A DNA stretch of 64,000 nt from Struthio camelus (GCF_040807025.1 NC_090951.1:4650001-4714000); one strand, 5' to 3'. Positions 11,901 through 52,500 are shown, numbered from the stretch's first letter. Translations and numbers: made by a program. Notes: generated by a model not told the origin, from the sequence alone.

Positions 11901-12041
11901 ATTTTATTTTTTAAGATAAAAGGTAAGAAGAGTATCCTGGATGTAGATCCTGAGGCTCAGGCGTTATTAGAAATGACTGGAAAAAGTCGGCAGAGCGATG
12001 GTTTACGAGAACCCCTTGGAGATGATGATGATGATAACTAA
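2766..12041 (+). CDS. MEAK7: MEAK7 (TLDC1), mTOR-associated TLDc-domain protein, seven coding exons
   Basis: Coding exons join 2766-2933, 5603-5833, 6755-6899, 7393-7833, 9080-9198, 10395-10574 and 11916-12041 (1410 nt, 469 residues; the human protein is about 456). The frame is continuous through every junction. The start is the ATG in the second exon, with A at -3 and G at +4. The N-terminus MGNAESN is a good N-myristoylation signal (Gly2, Ser6), as known for this family. A helical N-terminal region with the motif VDLTGKSSGPSEQ is followed by a TLDc domain (about residues 240-425) containing FSQLCGHI, FGGFAS, GYNDHYMYLNHG and MGGQHDYFGLW. The tail is acidic, GDDDDDN. Family knowledge: TLDc proteins bind the V-ATPase, and MEAK7 acts at lysosomes in mTOR/S6K2 signalling. 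The gene converges tail-to-tail on ATP2C2, as in human. The first intron has a GC donor. Identity is very sure from several near-invariant blocks. Confidence 0.96.
2934..5602 (+). other. MEAK7: MEAK7 intron 2, GC-AG type
   Basis: Begins GCAAGA and ends GGTAG. It holds one possible old repeat near 4530-4790; otherwise nothing recognised. Confidence 0.75.
4530..4790. repeat. Possible ancient degraded interspersed repeat
   Basis: Contains paired CTGAAATCAATGG and CCATTGACGTCAAC, and later CTCCATTGATTTCAG. This word pattern is common in old sauropsid interspersed repeats. No open frame, no target-site duplication, family not assignable by eye. Confidence 0.35.
5603..5833 (+). CDS. MEAK7: MEAK7 exon 3
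   Basis: Acceptor ggtag, donor GAG|gtaaag. Residues 57-133, starting AYMQEPLPEQM and containing VRLYNGMKSVDLTGK and KTEGPVKGK, matching the conserved N-terminal region of the family. Confidence 0.95.
5834..6754 (+). other. MEAK7: MEAK7 intron 3
   Basis: GT-AG. A T-run lies near 5958-5970; no other structure recognised. Confidence 0.85.
6755..6899 (+). CDS. MEAK7: MEAK7 exon 4
   Basis: Acceptor ttaag, donor GCAG|gtaagc. Residues 134-181 plus the first base of codon 182; begins FTEDLIMSLVHVLSFRKEL, closely matching human. Confidence 0.94.
6900..7392 (+). other. MEAK7: MEAK7 intron 4
   Basis: GT-AG, AT-rich; nothing recognised inside. Confidence 0.85.
7393..7833 (+). CDS. MEAK7: MEAK7 exon 5, start of the TLDc domain
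   Basis: Largest coding exon, residues 182-328 plus the first base of codon 329. Contains SVIEDWVYRVP, LLFSSRVHGESFSQLCGHI and FGGFASHSWEVKPQFQG. Acceptor tttag, donor CAAG|gtaaga. Confidence 0.96.
7834..9079 (+). other. MEAK7: MEAK7 intron 5
   Basis: GT-AG. A short AATGT triplication lies near 8805-8817; nothing else recognised. Confidence 0.85.
9080..9198 (+). CDS. MEAK7: MEAK7 exon 6, TLDc core
   Basis: Acceptor ttgcag, donor CTT|gtaagt. Completes Gly329 and encodes up to Leu368: DNRCFLFSVFPSLAVYT and GYNDHYMYLNHGQQTMPNG, the most conserved TLDc segment. It is too short and interrupted to show as one open frame. Confidence 0.95.
9199..10394 (+). other. MEAK7: MEAK7 intron 6
   Basis: GT-AG; no exon or repeat recognised. 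Confidence 0.85.
10395..10574 (+). CDS. MEAK7: MEAK7 exon 7, end of TLDc domain
   Basis: Acceptor tcacag, donor GTG|gtaggt. Residues 369-428: GMGGQHDYFGLWIDSDYGKGH, then CTTYNSPQLSAKENF and MEVWAVGD, the typical end of a TLDc domain. Confidence 0.95.
10575..11915 (+). other. MEAK7: MEAK7 intron 7
   Basis: GT-AG. Holds the compound TA/CATA microsatellite at 10694-10828; the rest is unremarkable. Confidence 0.85.
10694..10828. repeat. Compound (TA)n/(CATA)n microsatellite
   Basis: About 135 bp made almost only of TA, CATA and AAAT units, about 120 bp after exon 7. It creates chance open frames rich in Tyr, Ile and Met on both strands. Confidence 0.93.
11916..12041 (+). CDS. MEAK7: MEAK7 exon 8 with stop codon
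   Basis: Acceptor tttaag. Residues 429-469: KSILDVDPEAQALLEMTG, then an Asp run of five encoded by pure GAT codons, Asn, and stop TAA at 12039-12041. Human ends in a similar, shorter acidic tail. Confidence 0.94.
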   Translation: MKGKKSILDVDPEAQALLEMTGKSRQSDGLREPLGDDDDDN

Positions 12042-15000
12042 AGGAAGCGCAGTAACTTGAAAAACTTTTTTTAATCATGAATGTTAATGTTCTGTGAACA
12101 GGATATTTTTCCTCATATTTTTCTCACATTTGCTTAGGTATCTGGGACTAAGCTTAAGTCTAGGACTTAGGTAATATTTAGGCCTGAGAAAATATCCTGC
12201 CTGAAGGGTTTTGTTTGAGGAGAACAGAAACATTAAATAGGTAGGTAGTCGTCAGACATCTGTAAGTTCTAGCTGAATATGAATTTGCTCACGTTCCTGA
12301 TAGATCCTATCTGCATACACAATTAAAAACAAGGAACAAATTATTGACAAAATTACTTGTTGACCTAGCACATTGGTATATATTAATATAAAGACTGGTC
12401 AAGACATTGATCAAGCTTCTGTCTGATACCTCAGCTGAAAGTGTTTATGTGCATGCGATGGAATTTGTCAGTGAAGCTTGCAAATTGTTATTATGTCTTA
12501 CTTTTGTACATATAGAACAGTCCAAATGCTATAAAGGAGGCTATTAATTTGCATTGCTCTAGTTAAAGCTGTAAATTTCAGATTTTCTGGCTTCAATAAG
12601 GTGATACCATAAGGGCTGTGAGAAGTACAGAATGCTAAATGTACAGCATTGACTTACTTATATAATAATACACTACACTTCCATGCATTTCACTTAATAT
12701 TTTTCTGCAGAAAGCAGCCTATTGCCTTTTAAACTTAGTAGAACAGAGCTCTTGGAGTCATTCAGTCAGTTTTAGCCTAAGAACTGGCCAAATCTGTGAT
12801 CCTTGAAGAAACATACTCCAGCAGAAATTCCTAGGGAAGATAACCTTATTTAGTAGCCTCACCTGAGACTGGAGTAAAAGATCAGGCTGCAAAAAAGGAA
12901 TAGGTAGGAAACACTTGTAGTTAGTTGGGAATAATATCTGCAGATAGCTTGAAAAAAATCCAGGGTTGTGTCTTTATTTAACTTGTTTAAAGAACATTGC
13001 TGTAAACTTTATCGCCACAGAATTAATGATCACTGTGTTATGAAAAAAATGGCTGAAGTCTGAACATTTACTAGTGGGTTGGGATTTTTTTGTCCCTTTT
13101 CTGTTATTGACTGTTTACCAGTCAAGGCCAAGTTTTGTAAAGTGTCTTAAACTCAGGACTTTTCCTACTTGAACCCATTCCCATCTATCACTAATTATTG
13201 GTTTGACATTTCTAATTCTCTGTGATTAACTTGTCAAAAAAACTCCTTGTTTCTGCCAGGGGTTGTCATTTCTAACTCAGCAAATTGTGTTTGGACTTGG
13301 AGGGGAAAAAAAAAAGAAAACCCCACAGTGTTTATTCATGTTACTAGTATATAGGACTGTCAGTCTTTCTGCTCCTAAGGAAAAGGATTGTATCAAATCC
13401 TCTTTTGTACTAGAGTGAGTTTGTCATAGAAAAGGTCTGAATTTCCATGAAGCTTAGTGCAAAAAAAAAGTACTGAAACAGTGTATACAGTCATTGTGAT
13501 TCCTGATCATGGGGCTCTCATTCCGAATGCTATCCTACAGCGCTTTCTTATATGCATGCCTTTTTTCCCCTCTGATGCTTTTTTCATAGGGAGCTGGATT
13601 TGAACGTTATAAATAACCTGCATTTGTGCCTTAATTTAGACTCCACTCACTTATTTTACAATATGAATTTACCCTTGAAAGGAGATCATGAAGAAAACAC
13701 TACAGCCACAGATCCTAGAAACCAACCGTGCATTTTATATATTATCCGATCTAATAATTGGGGCATTTTAGTAATGTATTCCAGTACAGAGTATGCTGTG
13801 AAAGGCCCGAGCCAATCTCCTTGTATGTTGTGTCTATTTAGATAAACCAGATAGATAGTTTGCAAAGTTTGTAACATGTAGGAAAATGTAAGCATTAAAA
13901 CAATTACTTACACTGAACCTCGTATGTAATTATTTTCTCCTGTGTATATTTTTATAAGAATTTTAAATGATATACAATAGAAACTGCTATAGAAAACAAA
14001 TAAGTGCATGATGCTTTCTGTGAGTGGAATTACATTGGCTTTTTTTTTCTAATGCTGTTTCCTCAAGCTCCCACCATAAGTCTCGAAAGTATTCGTCACT
14101 TACGTGCCGAACAACCTTCTTAAACGCTGCTGAAGTGGGGTGGCATATAGAAATGGGACATTGCTGAATTTCTGCAGTTGCCCATTAAGAAAACTGCTAG
14201 ACTTCTCCTTTCTCCCGTAATGAAGAGACTTTTCCTTGAGGACTGAAACCATTCTCAAGGATTTGTTTAATATTGAGCGGAAACCATTGCCGACTGTTTC
14301 TGGGAAGGGTGAACTGCAAAAAGCTGCTCTTCACCCAAAAAATATTTTAGTTGCTGATTTCTCTGTCTCAAAATAAGTATCAGTCTGGTGTTTTCTTTTC
14401 AGGTATCAGTCCAAAATGTAATCCTGTTTAAATATCATCTCTTGAAAACCAGCCTAGTATTTTGACATCTGTAACTGTTTTATGATAAGTTTATGTTAGA
14501 CACTTATTTTCAAATTAAGGTGAAGGTGATAAGTTGGGGCAAGAAGAAGAAAACTGACAATGTGGTGCTTTTAACAAATGTATCTGGGAAGCAATATTTA
14601 TGGGGAAACTACTCATCTAGCCAGCTCGTGGGTTTATTCAAGTTTGTTCTTTAGATGTAAGAGTGCCTTGAGAGGTACGCAACATTTTTTTGATGGACCT
14701 CATGATTAAGTGATCTATGCTTATGCTATGTTCTTGCATAGAAAGATGTCCAGAAAGTGTTTGTCAGTAATGGACTTAGCAACAATCTAACATCTCTCAG
14801 TCACTTCTAGGCAGCTGCTCTTCCAATTGTAAAGCTCAGCATCCCTCTGCTATGTACGTGAGTCATCTTCACTCTAATGCACCTGTGACAGAGTCCTCTC
14901 TCCATTAAATCCCTCCCACCACATCAACCATCCACTCTGCTTCTATTACCCACATGGGTGCTGCAGCTCACGACACAGGGCTCAGCTACAGCCGACAGCT

Positions 15001-15227
15001 GAGGGCTAGCGTTTTTGCTCTCTACTCTTCGTTTGACATGCCCCCCAGTTTGCCTAAGTCTTGCTAAATTAAGGCTAGTCATCCAGGAATCTAGAAACAC
15101 TGTAGACTGCCCACAGGAAAAAAACTGCTAATAAAGGCAGGTCTTTTACATTCTTATTTAAAAGGCAAGAAAGGCTGTAAATCAAGAGTCTCACTCAAAT
15201 AATTCTCTGCAAAATTTTGAAACAGAT
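12042..15227 (+). other. MEAK7 3' UTR and/or intergenic DNA
   Basis: AT-rich with no conserved coding. Possible poly(A) signals on the + strand are ATTAAA near 13892, AATAAA at 15130-15135 and AATAAA at 15234-15239. If the last is used the 3' UTR is about 3.2 kb. Sequence alone does not show where the MEAK7 transcript ends. Confidence 0.5.
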
Positions 15228-15239
15228 TTTATTAATAAA
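15228..15239. terminator. Palindromic bidirectional poly(A) signal
   Basis: TTTATTAATAAA is its own reverse complement. It provides AATAAA on the - strand (15233-15228), about 375 nt after the ATP2C2 stop, and AATAAA on the + strand (15234-15239) for MEAK7. It sits between two convergent genes. The ATP2C2 use is likely; the MEAK7 use is inferred. Confidence 0.6.
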
Positions 15240-15606
15240 AATCATTGCAATTTAAATAAATAACATTTTAATTTATGCACAATTGGCTTTTTATGTACAG
15301 GTATGAAACTACATTGTTTTATCTGGGGCTATCACGCCATTCTTGACATATAGATCAGTGTGTTATAAAAATATACACAATCTTGGTTTAAACAGGAGCA
15401 GCTCCTGAGGTCCCTGCAGACAGCTCAAACAGTTTACGTGGAGCACGTAACAGAAACAGGCTCTGGATTAGGAAAGACTGTCGGTACAGATTCACCTGAA
15501 TATCTTCAGAAAGGACGTGCATCATCAGAAAATGATGCATTTCAGTTAGCCAGCATCACAGCTCCGTTCCAAGTATATCCCTAGAGGAAGCCTGCATCTG
15601 TTGCAC
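15234..15606 (-). other. ATP2C2: ATP2C2 3' UTR (likely)
   Basis: From the stop to the AATAAA at 15233-15228. Contains an 8-bp hairpin at 15518-15539. Length is inferred from the signal only. Confidence 0.55.
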
Positions 15607-44459
<28,853 letters not shown>

Positions 44460-44462
<3 letters not shown>

Positions 44463-45030
44463 GGTGGCGGGGGGCCGTCCGCTCCCAGCGGCGGCGGCTC
44501 CGGTTCCCGCGGGCGCGGGGCTGCAGGAGCCGGCGAGGAGAGGCAGAGCTACCTGGCGCAGGGTGCCGCAACACACCTGGGGCGCCGGGGCAGGCTGCGC
44601 GCCGTCCCCCTCCCCTGCTTCGCCCACCGAGCCCTGCCCGGGGGATCCTCTGCACGTTTAAGGGCGGCCGCAGCTGATATAGCGACGCGGCGGCCGCCCG
44701 CGCGCACGCAGCCAGCGCCGGGGGCCGAACCGCAGGTCGAGTCCTGGCCGCGAGATGTTTTTCCTCCGCCCTCCGGGAGCTGGTTGCAGGAGGAGCATCG
44801 CCGGGTGCCACCTCGCAGGCAGGCAGGAGCCGCGGGTGTTTCGCCGCGGCTGCTTCGCGCGGAGGCAAGGCGGCTTACGCTCCCCTGCCGAGCCTGTTTG
44901 GGAACTACCGGGCTGAGCAAAACCTCCTGCAGAAATGCTTCAGTCAGCATAAATCCAGCATTTATAGGTCTTTACGTCAGGGAGAGAGCACAAATGCAGA
45001 GCGTGTATATCATATGCAGCTCTGCCCCTC
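44460..45030 (-). promoter_or_regulatory. ATP2C2: ATP2C2 promoter and 5' UTR: CpG-rich, with TATA, CRE-like site and E-box
   Basis: From the ATG, CpG-rich DNA runs to about 44900. Farther up on the - strand lie TATAAA (44966-44961), TGACGTAA, a CRE/ATF-like site (44979-44972), and CATATG (45016-45011), the E-box type bound by MIST1, a known activator of mammalian Atp2c2 in pancreas. If the TATA box is used, transcription starts near 44935 with a 5' UTR of about 470 nt. Confidence 0.5.
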
Positions 45031-45339
45031 CCGAAGGGGAATGCAACTGTGCATTTGTGATGCTTGGTTGTTAAAAAATACAACTTCTTTCTCCTTTACT
45101 AGAGGCGAACGTTTTCACGGTGGATCTTAACATACAGATACCGAAGTTAAGCAGCTACATCCTTTTTGAAGATTGATGCCCACCTGCCAGGGACGGTTGC
45201 GCTCCGGTCTGCACCAGGGCACCTCGCTCCTCCCCCGGGTATCGGTGCTGCCAGCGCTACACGATCCGCTTAGACTTAAGCTGTCCCTAAGGTGTAAAGC
45301 ATGATATTAAGATTTTCCTTCACCACATTCAGGGAATGA

Positions 45340-46500
45340 ATGTCATTCCCAGCAGGCACGTGTGATTTTGTTTCTCCCCGGGAGGTTGGGGTGCCACCCT
45401 GCTGGCCCGGGGGCAGCGGAGGCGGCGGTGCCGGGAGCCCTGCCGGGGTCCTGCCTGCCTGAGACCCGACCGGCGCCCGGTAGGGCGGTATTAACCCGCA
45501 GAGCGTTTTGGCACCACACGTCTGCCTTTTCCAGGTGCCACCAGCTGTGGCGAACGCTGCCGAGCCCCCGGGGAGACGCCGCCGGCGCGGCCTTGCTGGC
45601 GGCTACGGAAAAACGCACGTCACCCCGCGACGTGGCCCCCGGAGCCGGCCTTCAGAGCGGTGTCTCCGGAGGGAGCGCTCCTTGCCGGAGGCGGCGGGGA
45701 AACCGGAGCGATGGGGAAACGCGCTGCGAATGGCAAGGCTGCTGGAAACGCCGGCGGAGGCTTTCCAGCCCACTCGCCTCCTGGTTCAGAAAGGCCTCCT
45801 CATGGCCTGAGCGGGATGCAGCCGGCAGCTGAAGGAAGTTCCCGAATCCCTGTAATGTAGCAACGCTCCTTCCCACGGGAAGGTATCGAAGGATAACGCC
45901 GGCCACTGACTTGCAGCACTTGCCCAGGCCCTGCCCAGGGTTTAGGCAAGGGCTGCGGTTGTTAGCGAAGGCGTGAAGAAGGCCCAAGCTCCCAAAGGTA
46001 TAGAGAGAGGTTTAAACCTTATCAAGATCTGTGGGAATTCGGTGGCGAAACATCCGTGTGCTCACGCCTGCTTTTCAGCTGCTTCCTTCTTGCTGCGGCT
46101 TTGCAAGGATTTGGGCGGAAGCCAGCTGGCTCCGGGCTCGCCTCGACGCGGCGGGGCGGCTTCGGCCTGGCAAGGACACAACTTCTCCTGTTCATCGGAG
46201 CGCGTCTGCAGCGGTCGCAGTCCTGCGCTCGGGCTCAATTGTTCCTCGCACCCCTGATAGAAAAGTGGTGAAAAACGTCTGTCCCCTCGCTGCGCAGGGA
46301 GGAAAAAGCTTTGCGTGGTCTTGTTCTTCTTTTTCTCCCCCCCCAGCCCAGCCCCCTACGCGAGGGGCAGCCCGGCGCCGCGAGCAGCACCGCAGGGTCG
46401 GCGCTGACGCCCGGCGTGAGCCCGCGCCGCACGATTTGTACGGGATCGTGCTGTCCCTGCTGCCGGGCTCATTAGCCAAGCGCTGACGACGGCACAGCTA
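45340..46500. promoter_or_regulatory. GC/CpG-rich block upstream of ATP2C2, no gene recognised
   Basis: Two CpG-rich stretches (about 45380-45830 and 46060-46480) separate from the ATP2C2 promoter. Many overlapping open frames on both strands, as expected from few AT-rich stops; none shows a recognisable domain. Could serve a noncoding transcript or an enhancer. Confidence 0.4.
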
Positions 46501-49500
46501 ATTGAGCAACAGGCTCTGGCTGATAATGTCTTATTTAACTTCCTCCTCTTGGCCAACAGCTAAATCCTCCGCTTGCGGAAACAGAGGCAGCCCCGGGTTG
46601 TGTGAACGAGCTAGAAAAGAACAAAATCCAGACTACGCACAGCATGGACACGAGGCCAGTGGGCCACATCCCTGGCTAATGCAGACGCCCCCGGCGCGCG
46701 CAGGAATTGCAGCCCCCCTTGCTTTTTACTGGCTTAGATCAGTGAGCACCAAGGAGGAGAAGTGATATAGGGAGGGCAACGACAAGGATACCGAGATGAG
46801 CAGAAAAGAGAAACGTGACTTAATCAGCATAATAATACGTGCCATGTAACTCCGGTGTGGCGGTCTATCGTTCCGCAGGCCTGCAGTTCACGTGAAATGA
46901 TTTTATTTGGGCTCAGCGCCACGCTCATGTCTGTCGACTTTAAATTCGTTCGGCCCTGTAGCAGGATATTGCATTTTAGGACCGATGCAGTTGAATAAAT
47001 ACAGAAGGAAAATGTAGTTACCTCTGAACACTCGCCACGCATTCTGCTAGATTGCGACACTAGCTGAAGTTTCGTTTCTTTTCCTGCCTCTGATTTCTAC
47101 CTGCTAGGAAATCTTATGGAGGATTCATGCGTTTGGCCATCTCATGGCTCAGAAAATGCTGGGAATGGATGGAACAAGGAGTATAATGTTAAGAAAGTGG
47201 CCCTCATGCAACCTCTATCTCTTCGTTCTGGTATAACACATATAACTTTCACACTATTAAAGATATAACCCAGCGTATGCAGTAATTTGATAGTTGTACC
47301 TGTTCAGAGCTCACAGGACACGTGTTCAGCCCCGTGGCCCTTGCAGGGAGCCAAAAGCCCTGTGGCTCCATCCCAGGGTAGCATGACGGCTTGGCTCTTT
47401 TGGCCAAAAGCGGCCAAAGCAGAGGGCTCAGCACCTTAGTGCTCCAGAGGGCTGCTCCATGCATGGAGACTTCGCCAGTGGGCACAAGATCGCTGCATAA
47501 CACCAGTGCCTCACACCGGTTTCTTGCACCTGGTTCCTCCTCTGCAACCAGGGGTTGTTACACGTTTGCTCCTCTTGTGCCACCTTCAGGGAAAAAAACT
47601 CCGGTGCACAGGCAGAATGTACCGAACGTGCTGCATTTTCGACCTGTTCGTACACAGGTTGTGCCCTTCCCATGCAGGGTACCCACTGCTCCCAGCGGGA
47701 ACACAGCCCTGCCTATAAGGAGACTTCTTGGCACAGCTTTCAAAGGGAAAATCTCTTTGACTGAGAAAAAGGCAATGCTGTGCCACGTGGTAGAGAACAG
47801 GGAGTTTTCTGACTGAGATGTCCACAGCCACCTCCAAAAGCAAAGAACTAAGTTTTTAGTCATGGTTCCCTTCCATCTTTTCAATGCTACTGATAAAGGC
47901 TAGGTAAAAAGCCTCACTTTGCTATTCCTCCATGGCTGCGCTAGGAGTGTCATCAGGAAGGGAGAGGGAATTTAGCTAAATGCCTTGGTTTCTGTTAGCA
48001 CGGCCTTTGCGGCTGAAATTAGGAGACTTATCTGGTGGGGGTGACTCAGGCTGGGTGAAATGAGCCCCCCAGACACATCTCAAGGTTACGGAAACCGTCA
48101 AAAGGCCTTGCTTTGCTTTGCACAGCTCCTCCCAAGGTTCTTGATACTTTGTCTGCGTAGAAAGGTAACAAGAAGGAGAAAATAATGTGAAGAAATACAT
48201 ACTGACCAGTAAAAGGTTTCTTTCTTATTTGTCTTCAAATGATGTTAAAAATCCCTTTCGATTCTCCTTGCTCTGCCCTGAGCGTTTAGCAAGAGATCTC
48301 TTCTGAGGTGAGAAAAACTAGAGCCACTCTTAAAACGAAAACTGCTTCACTAGCTAATCTCCCAGCTCTCCTCTGCCTGTAGAGGAATGAAGAGCCAGGA
48401 GTATTTTGAACAGCTTAGCCTCTTCTGCTGTTGCACTCTGCCATGGACAGATGATAGCTGCTCACCTGACACCCGTCCCTGGAGAAAAGTCTAACCTGAG
48501 TACACAGTGTGCCATGGGAGAAGTAAACAACCACATATATGAACAAATCCCTGCTATATAGCGTGGGAAAAGAAACTGCCAGTCTCCAAAGCCTCTGCTA
48601 TAGTTTGTCTCAGCCTCGTAGACGTCCCCTCTACTCATGAACTATGGGATGACTTCCTGAATGTAACGAAAGTAATTCTCCATCATGGAGCTTAACGGAG
48701 CTCTGAACAACAGAGGTCAACGTTACTGGGGTTTTTTGTTTGTTTTTTTGCTTTATTCTCATCCCTGAAAATTCTAACTGCTGATCTAGAGATGCACTCT
48801 GCAGCTTCAGTGCAGACCCCCAGCAATGACTCCTTGTTACAGTCACAAAAGTTACTTCGATAGTGGAAAAAGTCTGAGCTGAAGTGCCAGCATTTTCTCG
48901 TCATTTGGGCCTTTTGCAAGGAATCCAGAAATAAATACTGTTGCTAACAGACGCTGGAGTACTCATGATCTGGTAGCTGCACAAGATTCAAAAGCAACCA
49001 TACCGGCCAATGTAGTCTCCTGAGACCACCAGCTGTTTTACATCATCTTTGATGCACTGACTTGAATGGAAGTGAACTGAATTAGACTAGCTGAGATATA
49101 ACTCTTTCCTGTAGATCTATTGCAATGTTTTCCTTCTGTTGCTTCCAGCTGCTGAGTTCACGGATGCACCTAGAGTACTTCAGTCTTCTGCATGAAAATG
49201 AAGTGCAATGAACGATTCAGCCTCCTGTGCCCTGGAGAACTTACAGGCACAGGAGCACCTTTTCCTGATCCTTCTTTTCATAAGCAGCCCAAAGAGACAG
49301 TAAGAAGGCCACAGAAGGTGATGGCTTAGATCACACAATGTTTTCTACAAAGGCCATGATCCAGCTAGACCAGCAAAAACTGTATTTGCTTGCATTAAAC
49401 CGGAAGCAAGATGAAATTAAAACATAATTTTGTGATATTCACCAAATAAATCTTTCTCTTCAAAGCCAAGATACTTAATCCATCTCACACCTCACACCAA

Positions 49501-52500
49501 GAGGCATGAAGTACATACACATATCCGGTAGACTCAGCAGCCTAACAGGCCAGATGACACTTGGCATGGCTATGATAAGCTCAGGTGGTTCCAAGGATAC
49601 TTTCACAGCGAGACTGAACACCTACCACAGCACCTATTGCTATCTGCCCTACTCTGAACAGCTACAGAAAACCTTTTTGAAGCAATTAAAAATACCATTC
49701 TTCCCTCCTTGGCCAAAGCACAGGTAGTTGCTCTCTCTCTGTGGCTCCTCTGTTATAATTTCAAGGTAGGTGGGAAAGCGATGCAGAGGGACTCCCAGCT
49801 GCACCTGCCTAGCAGGTAGAGCAAGAATAGCATGGGTGGAGCTGCTGGTAGGGCAAAGTCTCGCCTGCACCTAGAAACACAGTGCTTAGCAGCACAACGT
49901 CCCAGTGCCAGTCTTTTCTTCCAGCTACGGTATCCTGCAGTGAACACCAGCCCACCACTTGCCTCTGATCTGCTTTGCTTTTCTACCCTTTGAGCAAGGC
50001 CAGGTGAAATAGTGCTTGGTCTCCTGCAAAAGTGTCTGAGCAGCAGCTTGCACAGTACAAGCCCACCTGAGCTGACAGCTCAAACTCATCCGCTACTGAC
50101 CAGCATTTTCTGAATGAAAACAGAAGTAGCTGGGACAAGCACCCAGCAAAGGCTGCCCTCCTCACAGTACTCTCCGTCAGCTCCCCTTAGAGCAACCGAG
50201 ATGAAGACACCAAGAACTGAGTGAGCTTCTAACCCACAGAGGTGGTCCATCTTCAGAGGACACTGGGGGTGCTGGATGTGTCTTGGGAGGGGGTCTGTTA
50301 CCACACTTCCCATGGAAAATATGACCGGTGTCTCTCTTTACCTATGTTCTCCAGCTTTCCCAGTGACAGAAATTTAAAACATTTGTCCTGTTTTTACATA
50401 ATTTAAAGACAGGCTTATGCCAAGAATACACAACTGAAAATAGGCATAGTTGAAAAATATACTGGACACTTTTTATTGAGCACCAAAATTGCAGAACCAG
50501 TACACGTCTGAACATCAAGTGCACGAACAGGTATTGCCTGGGTTGTGGCAGCAGACCCTCAGCCGGCATAAGGCAGAGCAGGTCCACGGACGCTGCCGGT
50601 AGTGCTGGAGGATCTGGAAGCCCAGGAGCGTTGCTAGCACACAGCGATATGTGGAAAGTTTATTGTAGCACCAAATATACTTTAAAGTGTACTTGGGAAC
50701 ATTAGTGAAAACGACCCCTACATCAGTGATTTCCTACTGTGCTTCAGAAGACTGATGTTTAGCCGCTTTCTTTGGAGAAAATAAGCTCAGGAGAATTCAT
50801 TTGGTCTGCATTTTTTTTCAAAGTGCGATGGACTTCAATGCTGAAAACACAGCATTTATACAAGTTTCTTCTGTGCATTTTGTTTCTCAGTTTGACAATT
50901 AATAGGGACTTGAAAAGAAAAAAAACCCCGAACATTATAGCACCAATAGGAAAGGTGATGTCTTTGATAACATCCAGTAAACAGAAATTCATGAACAAGT
51001 TATTAATTATCCAACTTTCTTGTTTTCTTTCAAATTCATTTTGCAGTTAGAAACTATCTTTACCATTCCATCCAGCAAGGCGGTCAGGTCTGTGCTTTCT
51101 GTAGCTATGATAAAGCAGCCACTGATGAGAATGTGTCCACTGAAGTTAAGCATTTTTTTGGATGCTGTGCAAGATTAGGCTGAGATCTGAAGTGTTAATC
51201 TTCTAAATTTGTTAGTGCTCAGAACAGATTTTTGAACTGGATTCTCATCAGTTTTCAGACACTGAATGTTTTATACTAAAATAGAGCAATTTTGCATTTA
51301 CTCTGTGGTGACCAGCAGTAACAGCTGAAAAGCTTTGCCCATTTTAATCACAATTTGACTGTCCTGCAAAAAAACATTGTTGGGAAAAAAAAAAAAAAAC
51401 AAGCTGTTTCACTGAGCAGCATCTGGGAGCAAGACCTGTATTTTTGGTTACAAGCTGAAGTGTTTTAAGATGTCAAGTAGTGTCACTCCAAAAAAGGCAA
51501 GTTCCTGGCCTAACCTAAGACTAGGACTATGAAATATGGACTGCTATCTTTTTAGCAGGAGTTAAGAAATTATTACATTGAGTTGTATATGACAATATTC
51601 TAGAAATAGGGCTGTGCAAATATGATGTTGCACTTAAGACATAGAACTTGGAACAAAAGCACAGAGAAATGAATGGGGTTTAACAAATTGAGATATTTAG
51701 GGAAAGGTGGAGCCCTTCATATGTTCCTTTGCACTGCAAAGCACTGAGGAATGTGTCTATGTACGAAAGGAAATGGAAAGAGCCGTTTGGCATCTTTTAT
51801 CTCTCCAGCTGCAAATGTCATATGCAACCTATTAACCTGTTTTATGGGCACCTTAGCTTTGGCTTAAACTGCTTGGTGAACAGAAGAAAAACATAGTTTG
51901 TGGGTGAAAGCAAGTGCTTGTATTTGTGAATTGGGTATTTATATACACCACTACTACGCTGTATATCAAAATGCTAATTTTAGGAATGCAAATGGGGACA
52001 TGGACTAAACAAGTGAGCAAAAATGACTTCTTTTGCCCATTGATTCTGACAGACACGTCGAAACAAAATGCTACTGCCCCTTTAGGGAGCTGCCATAGGA
52101 AAGGAAAACATTCACAGAAAATTTGTTTTCCATTTTATAACATTAAGCTTCTAAAATAAGCTCCAAGGCCCAAGTACAGATAACTTGTCCTTAAGGATTT
52201 GTGGACGTCGACATAGAGGGCCAGGACTTCTAAAGAACAGTTGCCCATCTGCCAGACAATCTTTTTAATCAGACATTTTTGTCTTGCTTTTGCTTTTCTA
52301 GCATGTGTGATAAATATCCAGACTTCAGTCCTCCTGTTGAGGCTTTGCAGGTACAAAAATACAGATGTATACTTTGTGAGTATAAACTGTGCTGGCTAAA
52401 AATAGCAACTTAAAAAGGCTGGCACGTCTGTGTCTCTGACTGCTTAGATATTGTAGGAAGAAATCTATTCCATCATTAGCTCTTGATCTACAGCTCACCA

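Noticed and set aside
45362-46486. Overlapping open frames on both strands in the orphan GC-rich blocks
   Set aside because: No splice-linked continuation, no recognised motif, several frames open at once as expected from base composition.
47397-47410. 14-bp palindrome CTTTTGGCCAAAAG
   Set aside because: Exact, but short and isolated; expected occasionally in 64 kb.
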